Positions 1 to 7,449 of a stretch of DNA of 11,224 nucleotides are shown here, piece after piece. The stretch comes from an uncultured Peptostreptococcaceae bacterium. Its GTDB lineage: Bacteria; Bacillota; Clostridia; Peptostreptococcales; Anaerovoracaceae. The translations under genes were made by a program, and so were the position numbers. Within the stretch, counting starts at the first letter, position 1. Every line of letters starts with the position of its first letter. The notes under the pieces are model-generated. The model made no database searches and was not told where the DNA came from. It worked only from the letters and a program-made list of their open reading frames with translations. The stretch spans positions 1-11,224 of the forward strand of contig CAJOQI010000116.1 of NCBI GenBank assembly GCA_905236895.1. The letters are read 5' to 3'.

Positions 1-556
1 GCCCCTGCATAGCGATAATATGCTCTCCTTTGATTCCCGCCTCGTGACATAGTTCAATGCTTTCAATGGAGGGTAATACCCTTGCATAGATTCTTGAAAT
101 AAGATCTTCATTGCAAGACAGCTTTTTAAGATCCTTGCTTCCCGTGGTTAAAAGAATATTTCCCTTGGTCTCATTAAGGGCTTCAAAGCAGCTTTCAACG
201 GAATCAAAATACCTGCATCCGTCACAATCCCCATGAGGACCATCCTCTCTCAAGATCCTCGTATATTTAACCTCGGCCTTATTGCAGGCCTCTTTAATAT
301 TTCCTGTTACCTCAATAGCAAAGGTATGTGTTGCATCATAAACCATGGTCTCCTCTTCTTTGACTTTGGAAATCAGATCAACCATTTCTTCCACAGTAAG
401 CCGCCCCTGATGTATTTCCATCAAAGGGCTGTCTTTAAGAACCAGCTCCCCGTATTCCGTTGCTACGGAGACCAGGGTTTTGATTCCGGCGGAAGCCAAT
501 GCCTCGGCCAGCCTTCTTCCTTCAGTTGTTCCCGCAAATACTATGCAAGTCTTCAT
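1..556 (-). CDS. cbiJ: Cobalt-precorrin-6A reductase CbiJ/CobK, 3' end cut off by window edge
   Basis: NAD(P)H-dependent reduction of the cobalt-precorrin-6A macrocycle in anaerobic corrin synthesis, in the cytoplasm. The first 185 codons are visible. Family marks seen: an N-terminal nucleotide-binding start (VFAGTTEGRRLAEALA, residues 6-21), DATHTFA at 74-80 (usually DATHP[YF]A), TGSKDL at 138-143, RVLP at 159-162 and IIAMQG at 180-185. The family is usually about 250 residues, so roughly a quarter is missing to the left. A CxxC (CDGC, 111-114) sits in the middle. The start ATG at 556 overlaps the cbiH stop in an ATGA arrangement, which suggests translational coupling. In Clostridia cbiJ can be fused to other cbi domains; whether that is so here cannot be seen. 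Function is assigned from motifs. Confidence 0.92.
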   Translation of the reverse strand, partial: MKTCIVFAGTTEGRRLAEALASAGIKTLVSVATEYGELVLKDSPLMEIHQGRLTVEEMVDLISKVKEEETMVYDATHTFAIEVTGNIKEACNKAEVKYTRILREDGPHGDCDGCRYFDSVESCFEALNETKGNILLTTGSKDLKKLSCNEDLISRIYARVLPSIESIELCHEAGIKGEHIIAMQG

Positions 557-1287
557 AGGCCATATCCTCTCGGAGTAACAAGTTTATTATCTATTATCTT
601 GGTTTGAGAATTACCTATAAAGCATGTTGTAAACATATCAACCTGAGCATCTCTTAATTCAGCCAAGGTGCATATTCTATACTCAGTTCCTTCTCTCCCA
701 ATATTCTTTACATAACCACAGGGTCTATCTTCTTCCATGGTTTCCAAAAGAATATCGCAAGCCTTCATGAGATAATCCGCTCTCTTCTTGCTGGAGGGAT
801 TGTAGATGGCAATGGCAAAGTCTCCTTCCGCCGCAGACTTAAGTCTCTTCTCAATCTTTTCCCAAGGTGTAAGAAGATCGCTTAAGCTTATGATGCAGAA
901 ATCATGGTTAAGTGGAGCGCCAAGAATTGCGGCACCGCTAGATGCAGCGGTAATTCCCGGAATCACCTGAAGTTCTATATCCGAATCGTATTCCAGAGAA
1001 ATCTCATACATGATTGATGCCATTCCGTAGATTCCCGCATCCCCGCTGGAAACCATGGAAACGGTTTTACCCTGCTCCGCTTCATCAAAGCACATTCTGC
1101 ATCTTTCCACCTCTTGCTTCATGGGGGTGGACTTCATTTCTTTATGGCCAAAGCCAGCTTTAAGAAGATCCAGATAAACCGTATAGCCGATTATAATATC
1201 CGATTCCTCCAGCGCCTTAAGGGCTTCCCTGGTCATGGCTTCTTCAGAGCCTGGACCCATTCCAACTATATAAATCTTTTTGTTCAT
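553..1287 (-). CDS. cbiH: Cobalt-precorrin-3B C17-methyltransferase (CbiH/CobJ family)
   Basis: SAM-dependent methyltransferase that methylates C17 and drives ring contraction of cobalt-precorrin-3 in the anaerobic cobalamin pathway; cytoplasmic. The predicted 244-residue protein has the family's first glycine loop GMGPGS (9-14), the second SAM-site motif SSGDAGIYGM (80-89), IPGITAASSGAA (109-120) and the CbiH-type IYNPSSKKRADYL (161-173). The length is normal for the family, without the C-terminal extensions seen in some CbiH homologues. I chose the ATG at 1287 because GAAAGGATG lies just upstream and the protein then begins MNKKIYIVG, as family members do. An in-frame ATG at 1308 would overlap cbiG and add seven residues with no family counterpart. 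The cbiG stop is 10 nt upstream; the stop codon overlaps the cbiJ start. Confidence 0.93.
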   Translation of the reverse strand: MNKKIYIVGMGPGSEEAMTREALKALEESDIIIGYTVYLDLLKAGFGHKEMKSTPMKQEVERCRMCFDEAEQGKTVSMVSSGDAGIYGMASIMYEISLEYDSDIELQVIPGITAASSGAAILGAPLNHDFCIISLSDLLTPWEKIEKRLKSAAEGDFAIAIYNPSSKKRADYLMKACDILLETMEEDRPCGYVKNIGREGTEYRICTLAELRDAQVDMFTTCFIGNSQTKIIDNKLVTPRGYGL

Positions 1288-1297
1288 AACATCCTTT

Positions 1298-2293
1298 CTA
1301 AAGAACATCTGCCAAGGATATGGTTATTCCATCCTTTGCCGCCTTACTTTGGATTATGATTCCCTTTCCTCCCGTTGCGGCCACAGCTGCTCTCTCGCAT
1401 ACATTATCCACTCCCACTCTATCTCTAACGAAGAAGGATGCGGAAAACTTGCCGGGCACCCTTTTTAAGGTCTCTGCATCAAAGGTTATTAGAGGAATCT
1501 TTAACTCTTCCACCAAAGCCTTAATTCCCGGCTCCTCTTCCTTAATATCTATGGTTGCAATAGCAGAGAGATCGCCGAAGACCAAGCCTTGTTTCTTCAG
1601 ACATTCCTCGGCAAAGGACTTTATTTCTTCCAAGGATTTTCCCTTCTTGCAACCCAGCCCCAATACAATTCCTTTATCAACTATTCTTATTTCCGATTCA
1701 TCACCCGGTTTAAGTCCCAAGGTTCCATATTCATAATCAGAGGGATTATCCGATATAACTACATCAACCTTTTCCTCGGGTGGAAATGCCTTGATCGATA
1801 GAGTAATAGCCTTTCCTTCCAAGGCCTTTGTGGATACCTCTTTTATGCCATCCTTGTTAAAGACCTCCAAGTCCCTTTCTCGCGCAAAGCTATCCACGGA
1901 GAACACTCCGTTTATATCCGTTGCGGTGGTAATCACGGGAACCGCACCATGGGAGTTCTTCAATTCAGCGGCCAAATCCGCAGCCAACTGATTGGCTCCC
2001 CCATAATGACCGGAGAGAATTGGTATTATATATCGACCAAGTTCATCCATCACGATAACCGGTGGATCCGACAGTTTATCCTTAAGATGTGGTGCTATGG
2101 ATCTAACTGCAATACCAACTGCACCAACAAAGATAAGAGGAGTCTTCTCTTCAAAGGCGTCGTGACAAAAATCACTTAAACTATCACCCTTCTCAAATAC
2201 GAGGCACTGATATTCCTTTAGGGCACCTATTATTTTACCAATCAGTTCTCCGCCCTTCTCCGTAAAGGCGGCTATCCTAAGAACATCCTTCAT
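1298..2293 (-). CDS. cbiG: Cobalt-precorrin-5A hydrolase CbiG
   Basis: Opens the delta-lactone of cobalt-precorrin-5A and releases the two-carbon fragment as acetaldehyde, a step specific to the anaerobic route; cytoplasmic. The 331-residue protein shows the three CbiG parts: an N-terminal domain with VGAVGIAVRSIAPHL (56-70), the central signature ILSGHYGGANQLA (92-104) followed by ITTATDINGVFSVD (121-134), and a C-terminal domain starting near GLGCKKGKS (212-220) with GVDNVCERAAVAA (294-306). Length matches full-length CbiG. The ATG at 2293 overlaps the cbiF stop by 4 nt (ATGA) and is preceded by AGAGGAAAG. No active-site loss is evident. Confidence 0.95.
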   Translation of the reverse strand: MKDVLRIAAFTEKGGELIGKIIGALKEYQCLVFEKGDSLSDFCHDAFEEKTPLIFVGAVGIAVRSIAPHLKDKLSDPPVIVMDELGRYIIPILSGHYGGANQLAADLAAELKNSHGAVPVITTATDINGVFSVDSFARERDLEVFNKDGIKEVSTKALEGKAITLSIKAFPPEEKVDVVISDNPSDYEYGTLGLKPGDESEIRIVDKGIVLGLGCKKGKSLEEIKSFAEECLKKQGLVFGDLSAIATIDIKEEEPGIKALVEELKIPLITFDAETLKRVPGKFSASFFVRDRVGVDNVCERAAVAATGGKGIIIQSKAAKDGITISLADVL

Positions 2294-3063
2294 TTCTTTC
2301 CTCTTCTGAATTCCGTGGAAAAGCTTTCGTCATATAGCTTAGACTTTTCGTAAGACTTGGGATTTATTGCATCTCCTACAAGAATAATGGCTGTTTTGGT
2401 AATATCGTTTTCCTTTGCTATACGATCTATTTCTTCCAAGGTACAAACAAACTTCTTTTCATCCTCCCAAGTAGCCTTATATACCAGGGCCGCAGGAGTA
2501 TCAGCCTTATATCCACCTTGAATCAAACGTTCCTTAAGTTCCTCTATTCTGCCTGCGCTTAAGTAGATTGCCATGGATGCATTGTGGGCAGCAAAGCTTT
2601 CTATGCTTTCTTTTTCGGGGACAGCCGTCTTCCCTGCAATTCTTGTTATGATTAGGGACTGGGATATTCCGGGAAGAGTGTATTCCAAATCAAGGCTGGC
2701 TGCCGCACCAAAGCAAGCGCTGACACCGGGACAGGACTCATGTGGCACTCCCAATTCATCAAGAGCTTCCATTTGTTCCTTCACCGCTCCGTAGACGCTT
2801 TGATCTCCCGTATGGAGTCTCACAACCATCAGGTCATATTCCTTGGCATATTCGTATTTCTCAACCACTTCATTTAAGGACATGGTTGAGCTATCGAAAA
2901 CCAAGATATCTTCCCTTGCATATTCAAGAAGCTGCGGGTTAACCAAGGACCCTGCATAGATAATCATATCCGCCTGTTCCAACAGTTCCTTTCCTCTTAA
3001 GGTTATTAGGTCCTTTGCTCCGGGGCCTGCCCCTACAAAGAAAACCTTTCCGCCTTTAATCAT
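2290..3063 (-). CDS. cbiF: Cobalt-precorrin-4 C11-methyltransferase CbiF/CobM
   Basis: SAM-dependent methylation of C11 of cobalt-precorrin-4, giving cobalt-precorrin-5A, the substrate of the adjacent cbiG product. The 257-residue protein has the family hallmarks: VFFVGAGPGAKDLIT (7-21), MIIYAGSLVNPQLL (33-46), the strongly conserved VRLHTGDQSVYGA (81-93) and the CPGVSACFGAAA stretch (111-122). AGSLVN and LHTGD separate CbiF from CbiH and CbiL, which share the fold. The start at 3063 follows GGAGGAGAGGA and overlaps the cbiD end by 8 nt; the stop overlaps cbiG by 4 nt. Cytoplasmic, with no signal peptide or added domains. Confidence 0.95.
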   Translation of the reverse strand: MIKGGKVFFVGAGPGAKDLITLRGKELLEQADMIIYAGSLVNPQLLEYAREDILVFDSSTMSLNEVVEKYEYAKEYDLMVVRLHTGDQSVYGAVKEQMEALDELGVPHESCPGVSACFGAAASLDLEYTLPGISQSLIITRIAGKTAVPEKESIESFAAHNASMAIYLSAGRIEELKERLIQGGYKADTPAALVYKATWEDEKKFVCTLEEIDRIAKENDITKTAIILVGDAINPKSYEKSKLYDESFSTEFRRGKK

Positions 3064-4201
3064 TCCTCTCCTCCTTCATATCTTCCAGTTTCTTTATCTC
3101 ATCTATCAAAGCATTGGAACCGGGGCTTCTTCCTAAGAGTCCTATCTCTCTGGTAAACATTACACACTGAACCTCAACCTTATCCCCAAGCCTTTTATTA
3201 AGATGGAAGATGATTTGCTCAACTATTCTATCCGCCACCCTTTCCATCATTCCAATATCCTTAAGATAATTGAAGGCTTCGTCGGTGGTATTGGACTCGA
3301 GAATCCTAATTGCTCCATCTCTGTCCCCACCCTCTTTAATAAAGGCAGCTGCGATGGTTTCCATTCTTCCGTCTGCCTCTCTCGAATGGGTATTCATAAT
3401 GCCAGCACCGATCTTAACCAGTTTTCCCGCATGGCCTACAAGAAGCATCTTCTTATAGCCCAAGTCTTTTACCATATCGCAGGTCAGTCCGATAAAATTG
3501 CTGCACTTTACACTTCTATCCAAATCAAAGCCATAGGCTTCAGCCATGAAATCCAAACCATAATTGCCTGGTGAGATTGATATGATTTCATAGCCCAATG
3601 CTCTCTTTTGCTTAAGCTCAACCCTAATGGTTTCCGTCAAAGCTTCTTGACTCATAGGCTCCACAATTCCGGATGTTCCTATGATCGATATTCCCCCTTC
3701 AATCCCAAGCCTGGGGTTAAAGGTTTTCTTTGCAACTTCCTCTCCTCCGGGACAGGATATAACGACTTGTACCGCCCCTTCATAATCAAAGGCATCAAGT
3801 ACATCTTCAACTTCTCTTCTTATCATTTCCCTTGGGACGGAATTGATTGCATGATTTCCAATTTTTTGATCGAGGCCGGGCTTGGTTACAAGGCCCACTC
3901 CTTCTCCTCCGCTAATAATAATTCTTTCCGTTTCCAAAAAATCGGACGCCAAGGAAACCCGGGCAAGAATAGTCAGTCCTGTGGTTACGTCCGGATCGTC
4001 TCCTCCATCCTTAACCACTCCGCAGATTACACTATCGTGGCTCATATCTATATCCACAATCTTCGCATTGAAAACTATACCCTTGGGAGTTTCTATGAAA
4101 ATACTCTCTTTGGGAAAGCCGGTAAAAAGCATTATAGCAGCTGCCTTTGCTGCCGCAGCAGCGCAGCTACCTGTTGTAAAACCATGTCTTAATTCTCCCA
4201 T
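3056..4201 (-). CDS. cbiD: Cobalt-precorrin-5B C1-methyltransferase CbiD
   Basis: Methylates C1 of cobalt-precorrin-5B using SAM in the anaerobic corrin pathway; cytoplasmic. The 381-residue product begins with the CbiD signature GFTTGSCAAAAAKAA (7-21). It carries the conserved DGGDDPDVTTG segment (66-76), the ISGGEGVGLVTKPGL stretch (96-110) and the later GYEIISISPGNYGLDF region, all typical of full-length CbiD. The start at 4201 is supported by GGAGGTCAATCTGG directly upstream and by the fit of the N-terminus to the family. It overlaps cbiP by 13 nt and cbiF by 8 nt. In many genomes cbiE and cbiT lie beside cbiD; here they are absent between cbiD and cbiF. Confidence 0.95.
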   Translation of the reverse strand: MGELRHGFTTGSCAAAAAKAAAIMLFTGFPKESIFIETPKGIVFNAKIVDIDMSHDSVICGVVKDGGDDPDVTTGLTILARVSLASDFLETERIIISGGEGVGLVTKPGLDQKIGNHAINSVPREMIRREVEDVLDAFDYEGAVQVVISCPGGEEVAKKTFNPRLGIEGGISIIGTSGIVEPMSQEALTETIRVELKQKRALGYEIISISPGNYGLDFMAEAYGFDLDRSVKCSNFIGLTCDMVKDLGYKKMLLVGHAGKLVKIGAGIMNTHSREADGRMETIAAAFIKEGGDRDGAIRILESNTTDEAFNYLKDIGMMERVADRIVEQIIFHLNKRLGDKVEVQCVMFTREIGLLGRSPGSNALIDEIKKLEDMKEERND

Positions 4202-5670
4202 TCCAGATTGACCTCCTTCAGGAAAGAATAGATTCTATCCATATCCAGATTCTCCCGGAGAAGCTTTGCCAGCTTATCGAATTCCCTTTCTTTGAACTCT
4301 CTCCTGGACTTAACTTCGGAAAGATTAAGGCTTATGCCTTTTTTCTCAGCCAGTAGCTTTAGAATTCCCGTTGAGATACCTGTCTCATCAAATATTCCAT
4401 GAATATAGGTTCCGTATATATTATCTCTGTTGGCAAAAAGAAGTGCTTCCTTACTTCCTTCCATGGTGGTAACTCCCATATGGATTTCGTAACCCTTCAC
4501 ATTTTCACCCTTTAAGGCTCCAAAGATTCCCTCGTCCATGGTGAAGCTTCCTTCAAATTGCCTTGTGGCCTTTTCTCCTTCAAGGGTAGTAACCAGTGGA
4601 AGAAGACCAAGTCCTTCTTCCTCTCCTCCTTCTTCAACCCCAAGGGGATCCAAGACTCTCTCACCCAACATCTGAAAGCCGCCGCAGATTCCGAAGACAG
4701 GAATACCCTCTTTGCTTTTTTCTTTGATGGCATCACCAAGGCTCGATGACTTAAGCCATTTCAAATCCCCCAGGGTATTCTTTGATCCCGGTAAAACAAT
4801 CATATGGGGATTCCCCAGATTCTTCGGGTCATCCACATATCTTATGGACACATCCTCATATTGGCCGAATACATCCAGATCGGTAAAATTCGATATTCTG
4901 GGAAATCTGATTGCGGCAATGTCCACAAGGCCGGCTTCCTTCTTTTCGAACCTGCCGGAAAGGGAATCCTCATCATCCAGGTCCAGCTTGCAGTATGGAA
5001 CAGTTCCAACAAAGGGAACGTCCATCTTATCCTTCATCATATCTATCCCCGGCTGAAGAAGGGTCTTATCTCCTCGGAATTTATTAATGATGACTCCTTT
5101 AAGAAGGTCCTTCTCCTTTTCGGAAAGAAGCATATATGTTCCATAGAGCTGAGCGAAGACTCCCCCTCTATCTATATCTCCCACCAAAAGCACGGGAGCA
5201 TCTATTAACTCCGCCAAACCCATATTGACTATGTCTTCATCTCTTAGGTTAATCTCGGCAGGAGAGCCTGCCCCTTCTATTACGATAATATCGCATTCAC
5301 CTGAAAGCTTCCTTAGTGCCTCGTTGATACCGGGAAGAAGACTTCTCTTATAAGCAAAGTATTCCTTGGCTGTCATATTGCCAACAGACTTACCGTTTAC
5401 GATTACCTGAGATGTGCTGTCTCCCGTAGGTTTAAGAAGCACCGGGTTCATATAGACGGAAGGTTCCACTCCGCAGGCCTCAGCCTGCATGGCCTGGGCC
5501 CTTCCGATTTCCAGTCCCTCATGGGTAGCGAAGGAATTAAGCGCCATGTTTTGAGACTTAAAAGGCCTTACTCTATATCCGTCCTGGCTGAATAGTCTGC
5601 AAAGACCTGCAACCAAAAGGCTCTTTCCAGCATTGGACATGGTTCCCTGGATCATTATCACTTTAGCCAT
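4189..5670 (-). CDS. cbiP: Cobyric acid synthase (CbiP/CobQ), glutamine-hydrolysing
   Basis: ATP- and glutamine-dependent amidation of the b, d, e and g carboxylates of adenosylcobyrinate diamide, giving cobyric acid; cytoplasmic. The 493-residue protein is of normal length and has two domains. The N-terminal dethiobiotin-synthetase-like ATPase has GTMSNAGKS (9-17), FKSQNMALNS (37-46), EGAGSPAEINL (132-142) and VGDIDRGGVFA (163-173). The C-terminal class I glutamine amidotransferase domain has LPGSKNT (293-299), the nucleophile Cys329 in FGICGGFQMLG, and His424 in YGTYIHGIFD. The start has a clear GGAGG about 9 nt upstream. The gene overlaps the ATPase gene (5658) and cbiD (4201) by 13 nt each. 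It acts after ring completion, so its place at the head of the ring-making genes, next to the transporter, may also serve processing of imported incomplete corrinoids; that last point is inference. Confidence 0.95.
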   Translation of the reverse strand: MAKVIMIQGTMSNAGKSLLVAGLCRLFSQDGYRVRPFKSQNMALNSFATHEGLEIGRAQAMQAEACGVEPSVYMNPVLLKPTGDSTSQVIVNGKSVGNMTAKEYFAYKRSLLPGINEALRKLSGECDIIVIEGAGSPAEINLRDEDIVNMGLAELIDAPVLLVGDIDRGGVFAQLYGTYMLLSEKEKDLLKGVIINKFRGDKTLLQPGIDMMKDKMDVPFVGTVPYCKLDLDDEDSLSGRFEKKEAGLVDIAAIRFPRISNFTDLDVFGQYEDVSIRYVDDPKNLGNPHMIVLPGSKNTLGDLKWLKSSSLGDAIKEKSKEGIPVFGICGGFQMLGERVLDPLGVEEGGEEEGLGLLPLVTTLEGEKATRQFEGSFTMDEGIFGALKGENVKGYEIHMGVTTMEGSKEALLFANRDNIYGTYIHGIFDETGISTGILKLLAEKKGISLNLSEVKSRREFKEREFDKLAKLLRENLDMDRIYSFLKEVNLEWEN

Positions 5671-6440
5671 TTGGTTATACCTCCATAAATCTCAGCCAGC
5701 CTCTCCGACTTAAGATCATATAGATCGCTTACGATTCCTTTGCTGAATACTTCTTCAGGAGTTCCCACAGCCTTAAGCTCACCGTCACTTCCAAGGCAAG
5801 CAATCTTGTCCGAAACCTCATAGGCTATTTCAAGCTCGTGAACGGACATCAGTATGCTGATGTTTCCACTTTTTGATAACTCTTTCAAAATATCGATAAA
5901 CCTAATCTTGTGATAGATATCAAGATAGGATGTGGGCTCGTCCAAGAGCATGAGCCTTGGTCTCTGAGAAATGGATCTGGCCAAAAGAACCCTTTGTTTC
6001 TGACCGTCGCTTAAATCGTTAAAGACCTTTTCGCTTAAATCTTTAACTCCAACCTTTTCCAGGGCCTCCTCCACTATTTCCAAGTCCTCGGGTCTAAGTT
6101 TTCCCATCATATCCGTATAAGGGAATCTACCGAGGGAAACCATATCCTTTACGGTCATTAAATCCGCAGACATTCTTTCCGTCATTAGAACGGACATGAA
6201 TTTGGATTTCTCACTTAAAGAATAGTCCTTAAGATTCTTTCCCGCCAAAAGAATGTCCCCTTCGATTAAGGGAATGAATCCAGCTATGGTCTTTAGAATA
6301 GTTGTCTTCCCCGAACCGTTGGGACCGATCATGGAAACGATTTCCCCCGGCTCTATGGTGAAATCGATATCCCGAGCAATGGCCTTACCGTTATAGCCTG
6401 CCTTAAGATCAATTATGGAGAGAATGGAATCATTATTCAT
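5658..6440 (-). CDS. ABC transporter ATP-binding protein (BtuD/FecE type)
   Basis: Cytoplasmic ATPase that powers the adjacent BtuC/FecCD-type importer. The 260-residue protein contains Walker A GPNGSGKT (39-46), signature LSDGQKQR (143-150), Walker B LMLLDEP (163-169), a D-loop SYLD (171-174) and H-loop His201 in SVHE. Where most family members have a Q-loop glutamine (L-P-Q), this sequence reads VLMTER (84-89), so the usual Gln appears replaced. The following LMTVKDMVSLGRFPYTDMMG is typical of the B12/siderophore/heme subgroup. The ATG at 6440 overlaps the permease stop by one base (TAATG) and has GAGGTGAGAG upstream. The substrate (corrinoid, heme, siderophore or cobalt chelate) cannot be told from the ATPase; operon context favours a corrinoid, hence no gene symbol. 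Confidence 0.92.
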   Translation of the reverse strand: MNNDSILSIIDLKAGYNGKAIARDIDFTIEPGEIVSMIGPNGSGKTTILKTIAGFIPLIEGDILLAGKNLKDYSLSEKSKFMSVLMTERMSADLMTVKDMVSLGRFPYTDMMGKLRPEDLEIVEEALEKVGVKDLSEKVFNDLSDGQKQRVLLARSISQRPRLMLLDEPTSYLDIYHKIRFIDILKELSKSGNISILMSVHELEIAYEVSDKIACLGSDGELKAVGTPEEVFSKGIVSDLYDLKSERLAEIYGGITKWLK

Positions 6441-7444
6441 TATCTCTCACCTCTCTTCTTCATAAGCATGGCTATAACAATTGGAGCACCGAATACAGCG
6501 GTAATGGTGCTGATGCTCATTTCCGTTGGAGCGAATAAATTTCTTGCGATTAAATCGCAGAACAAACAAAATACTGCCCCGCCTAAAAAGGCGCCGGGAA
6601 TCATATAGATGGGCTTTGATGTTTTAAGCAAGGTTCTTATGAGATGAGGCACCGCTATTCCAACAAAGGAGATAGGGCCCGCAAAGGCGGTTACCGTGGC
6701 AGAGAGCACGCTGGAAAGGAGTATAAGCTTGATTCTGAATGATTTAATGTTTACTCCCACGCTTTTGGCATAGTTCTCACCCATCTGAAAGGCAGACATA
6801 GATTTGGCCATAAGAAAGGCCAAAACCGAAGATATGATAATCACAATGGCTATGGCTCCCACATTGCTCCAGGTTATACCGGAGAAGCTACCCATAGACC
6901 AATTGTGGAGATTAACGATGTTTGAATCATCCGCAAAGGTAATTAAGAATTCGGTTACGGCTGAACATATATACCCCACCATAACACCGCAGACCACGAG
7001 AATGGACATAGTCTTTACCTTGGCCGATATTAGAAGTACGAATCCCATTACTATGATTGAACCGATAAAAGCAGCAACAATCATTCCAAGGGAACTGATT
7101 AAAACGCCACCCGACATAGCCATAATCATCATAATGGCCACTACCAGCTTTGCTCCGGAGGATACACCCAGAATATATGGGCCCGCAATAGGATTGGAAA
7201 AGAAGGTCTGAAGAAGGAATCCGGAAATTGAAAGAGCTCCCCCAAGAAGAAGAGCCGCAATAATCCTGGGCATCCTAAGATTCCAGACTATTACCCCTTC
7301 CTGAGATGTTCTGTCCCCGGATAGAATCAGTTTTACGATCTGACCCGGATCCAAGTTAACGCTTCCCGAGGAAATGTTAAGAATAACCAGAACAATCAGG
7401 AGAAAGGCCATTATTAAATATACGGATACTATCCTTTTACTCAT
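6440..7444 (-). CDS. BtuC/FecCD-family ABC transporter permease
   Basis: Membrane channel subunit of a type II ABC importer, expected to work as a homodimer with the downstream ATPase and upstream binding lipoprotein. The 334-residue protein has an N-terminal hydrophobic helix (about 5-25), many further membrane segments, and the family signature running from GGALSISGFLLQ (68-79) to NPIAGPYILGVSSGAKL (84-100). It also has GPISFVGIAVPHLIR (256-270), the cytoplasmic region that contacts the ATPase, and a final FGAPIVIAML (318-327). Length is typical. A short basic C-terminus (KKRGER) follows the last helix. The gene starts 5 nt after the binding-protein stop; its ribosome site is weak (GGG), so coupling to the upstream gene is likely. 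Family is sure; substrate is inferred from the riboswitch and the cbi neighbours. Confidence 0.93.
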   Translation of the reverse strand: MSKRIVSVYLIMAFLLIVLVILNISSGSVNLDPGQIVKLILSGDRTSQEGVIVWNLRMPRIIAALLLGGALSISGFLLQTFFSNPIAGPYILGVSSGAKLVVAIMMIMAMSGGVLISSLGMIVAAFIGSIIVMGFVLLISAKVKTMSILVVCGVMVGYICSAVTEFLITFADDSNIVNLHNWSMGSFSGITWSNVGAIAIVIIISSVLAFLMAKSMSAFQMGENYAKSVGVNIKSFRIKLILLSSVLSATVTAFAGPISFVGIAVPHLIRTLLKTSKPIYMIPGAFLGGAVFCLFCDLIARNLFAPTEMSISTITAVFGAPIVIAMLMKKRGER

Positions 7445-7449
7445 AGACC

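Noticed and set aside
233..607. Plus-strand open frame opposite cbiJ and the end of cbiH
   Set aside because: The opposite strand encodes CbiJ with intact motifs; this frame has no family features.
1288..1308. Upstream in-frame start for cbiH giving seven extra residues
   Set aside because: The extension lies inside cbiG and has no ribosome site comparable to the one before 1287; family proteins begin at the 1287 equivalent.
3608..4192. Plus-strand open frame opposite cbiD
   Set aside because: The minus-strand frame is a clear full-length CbiD; the plus-strand translation has no recognisable motif and no ribosome site.
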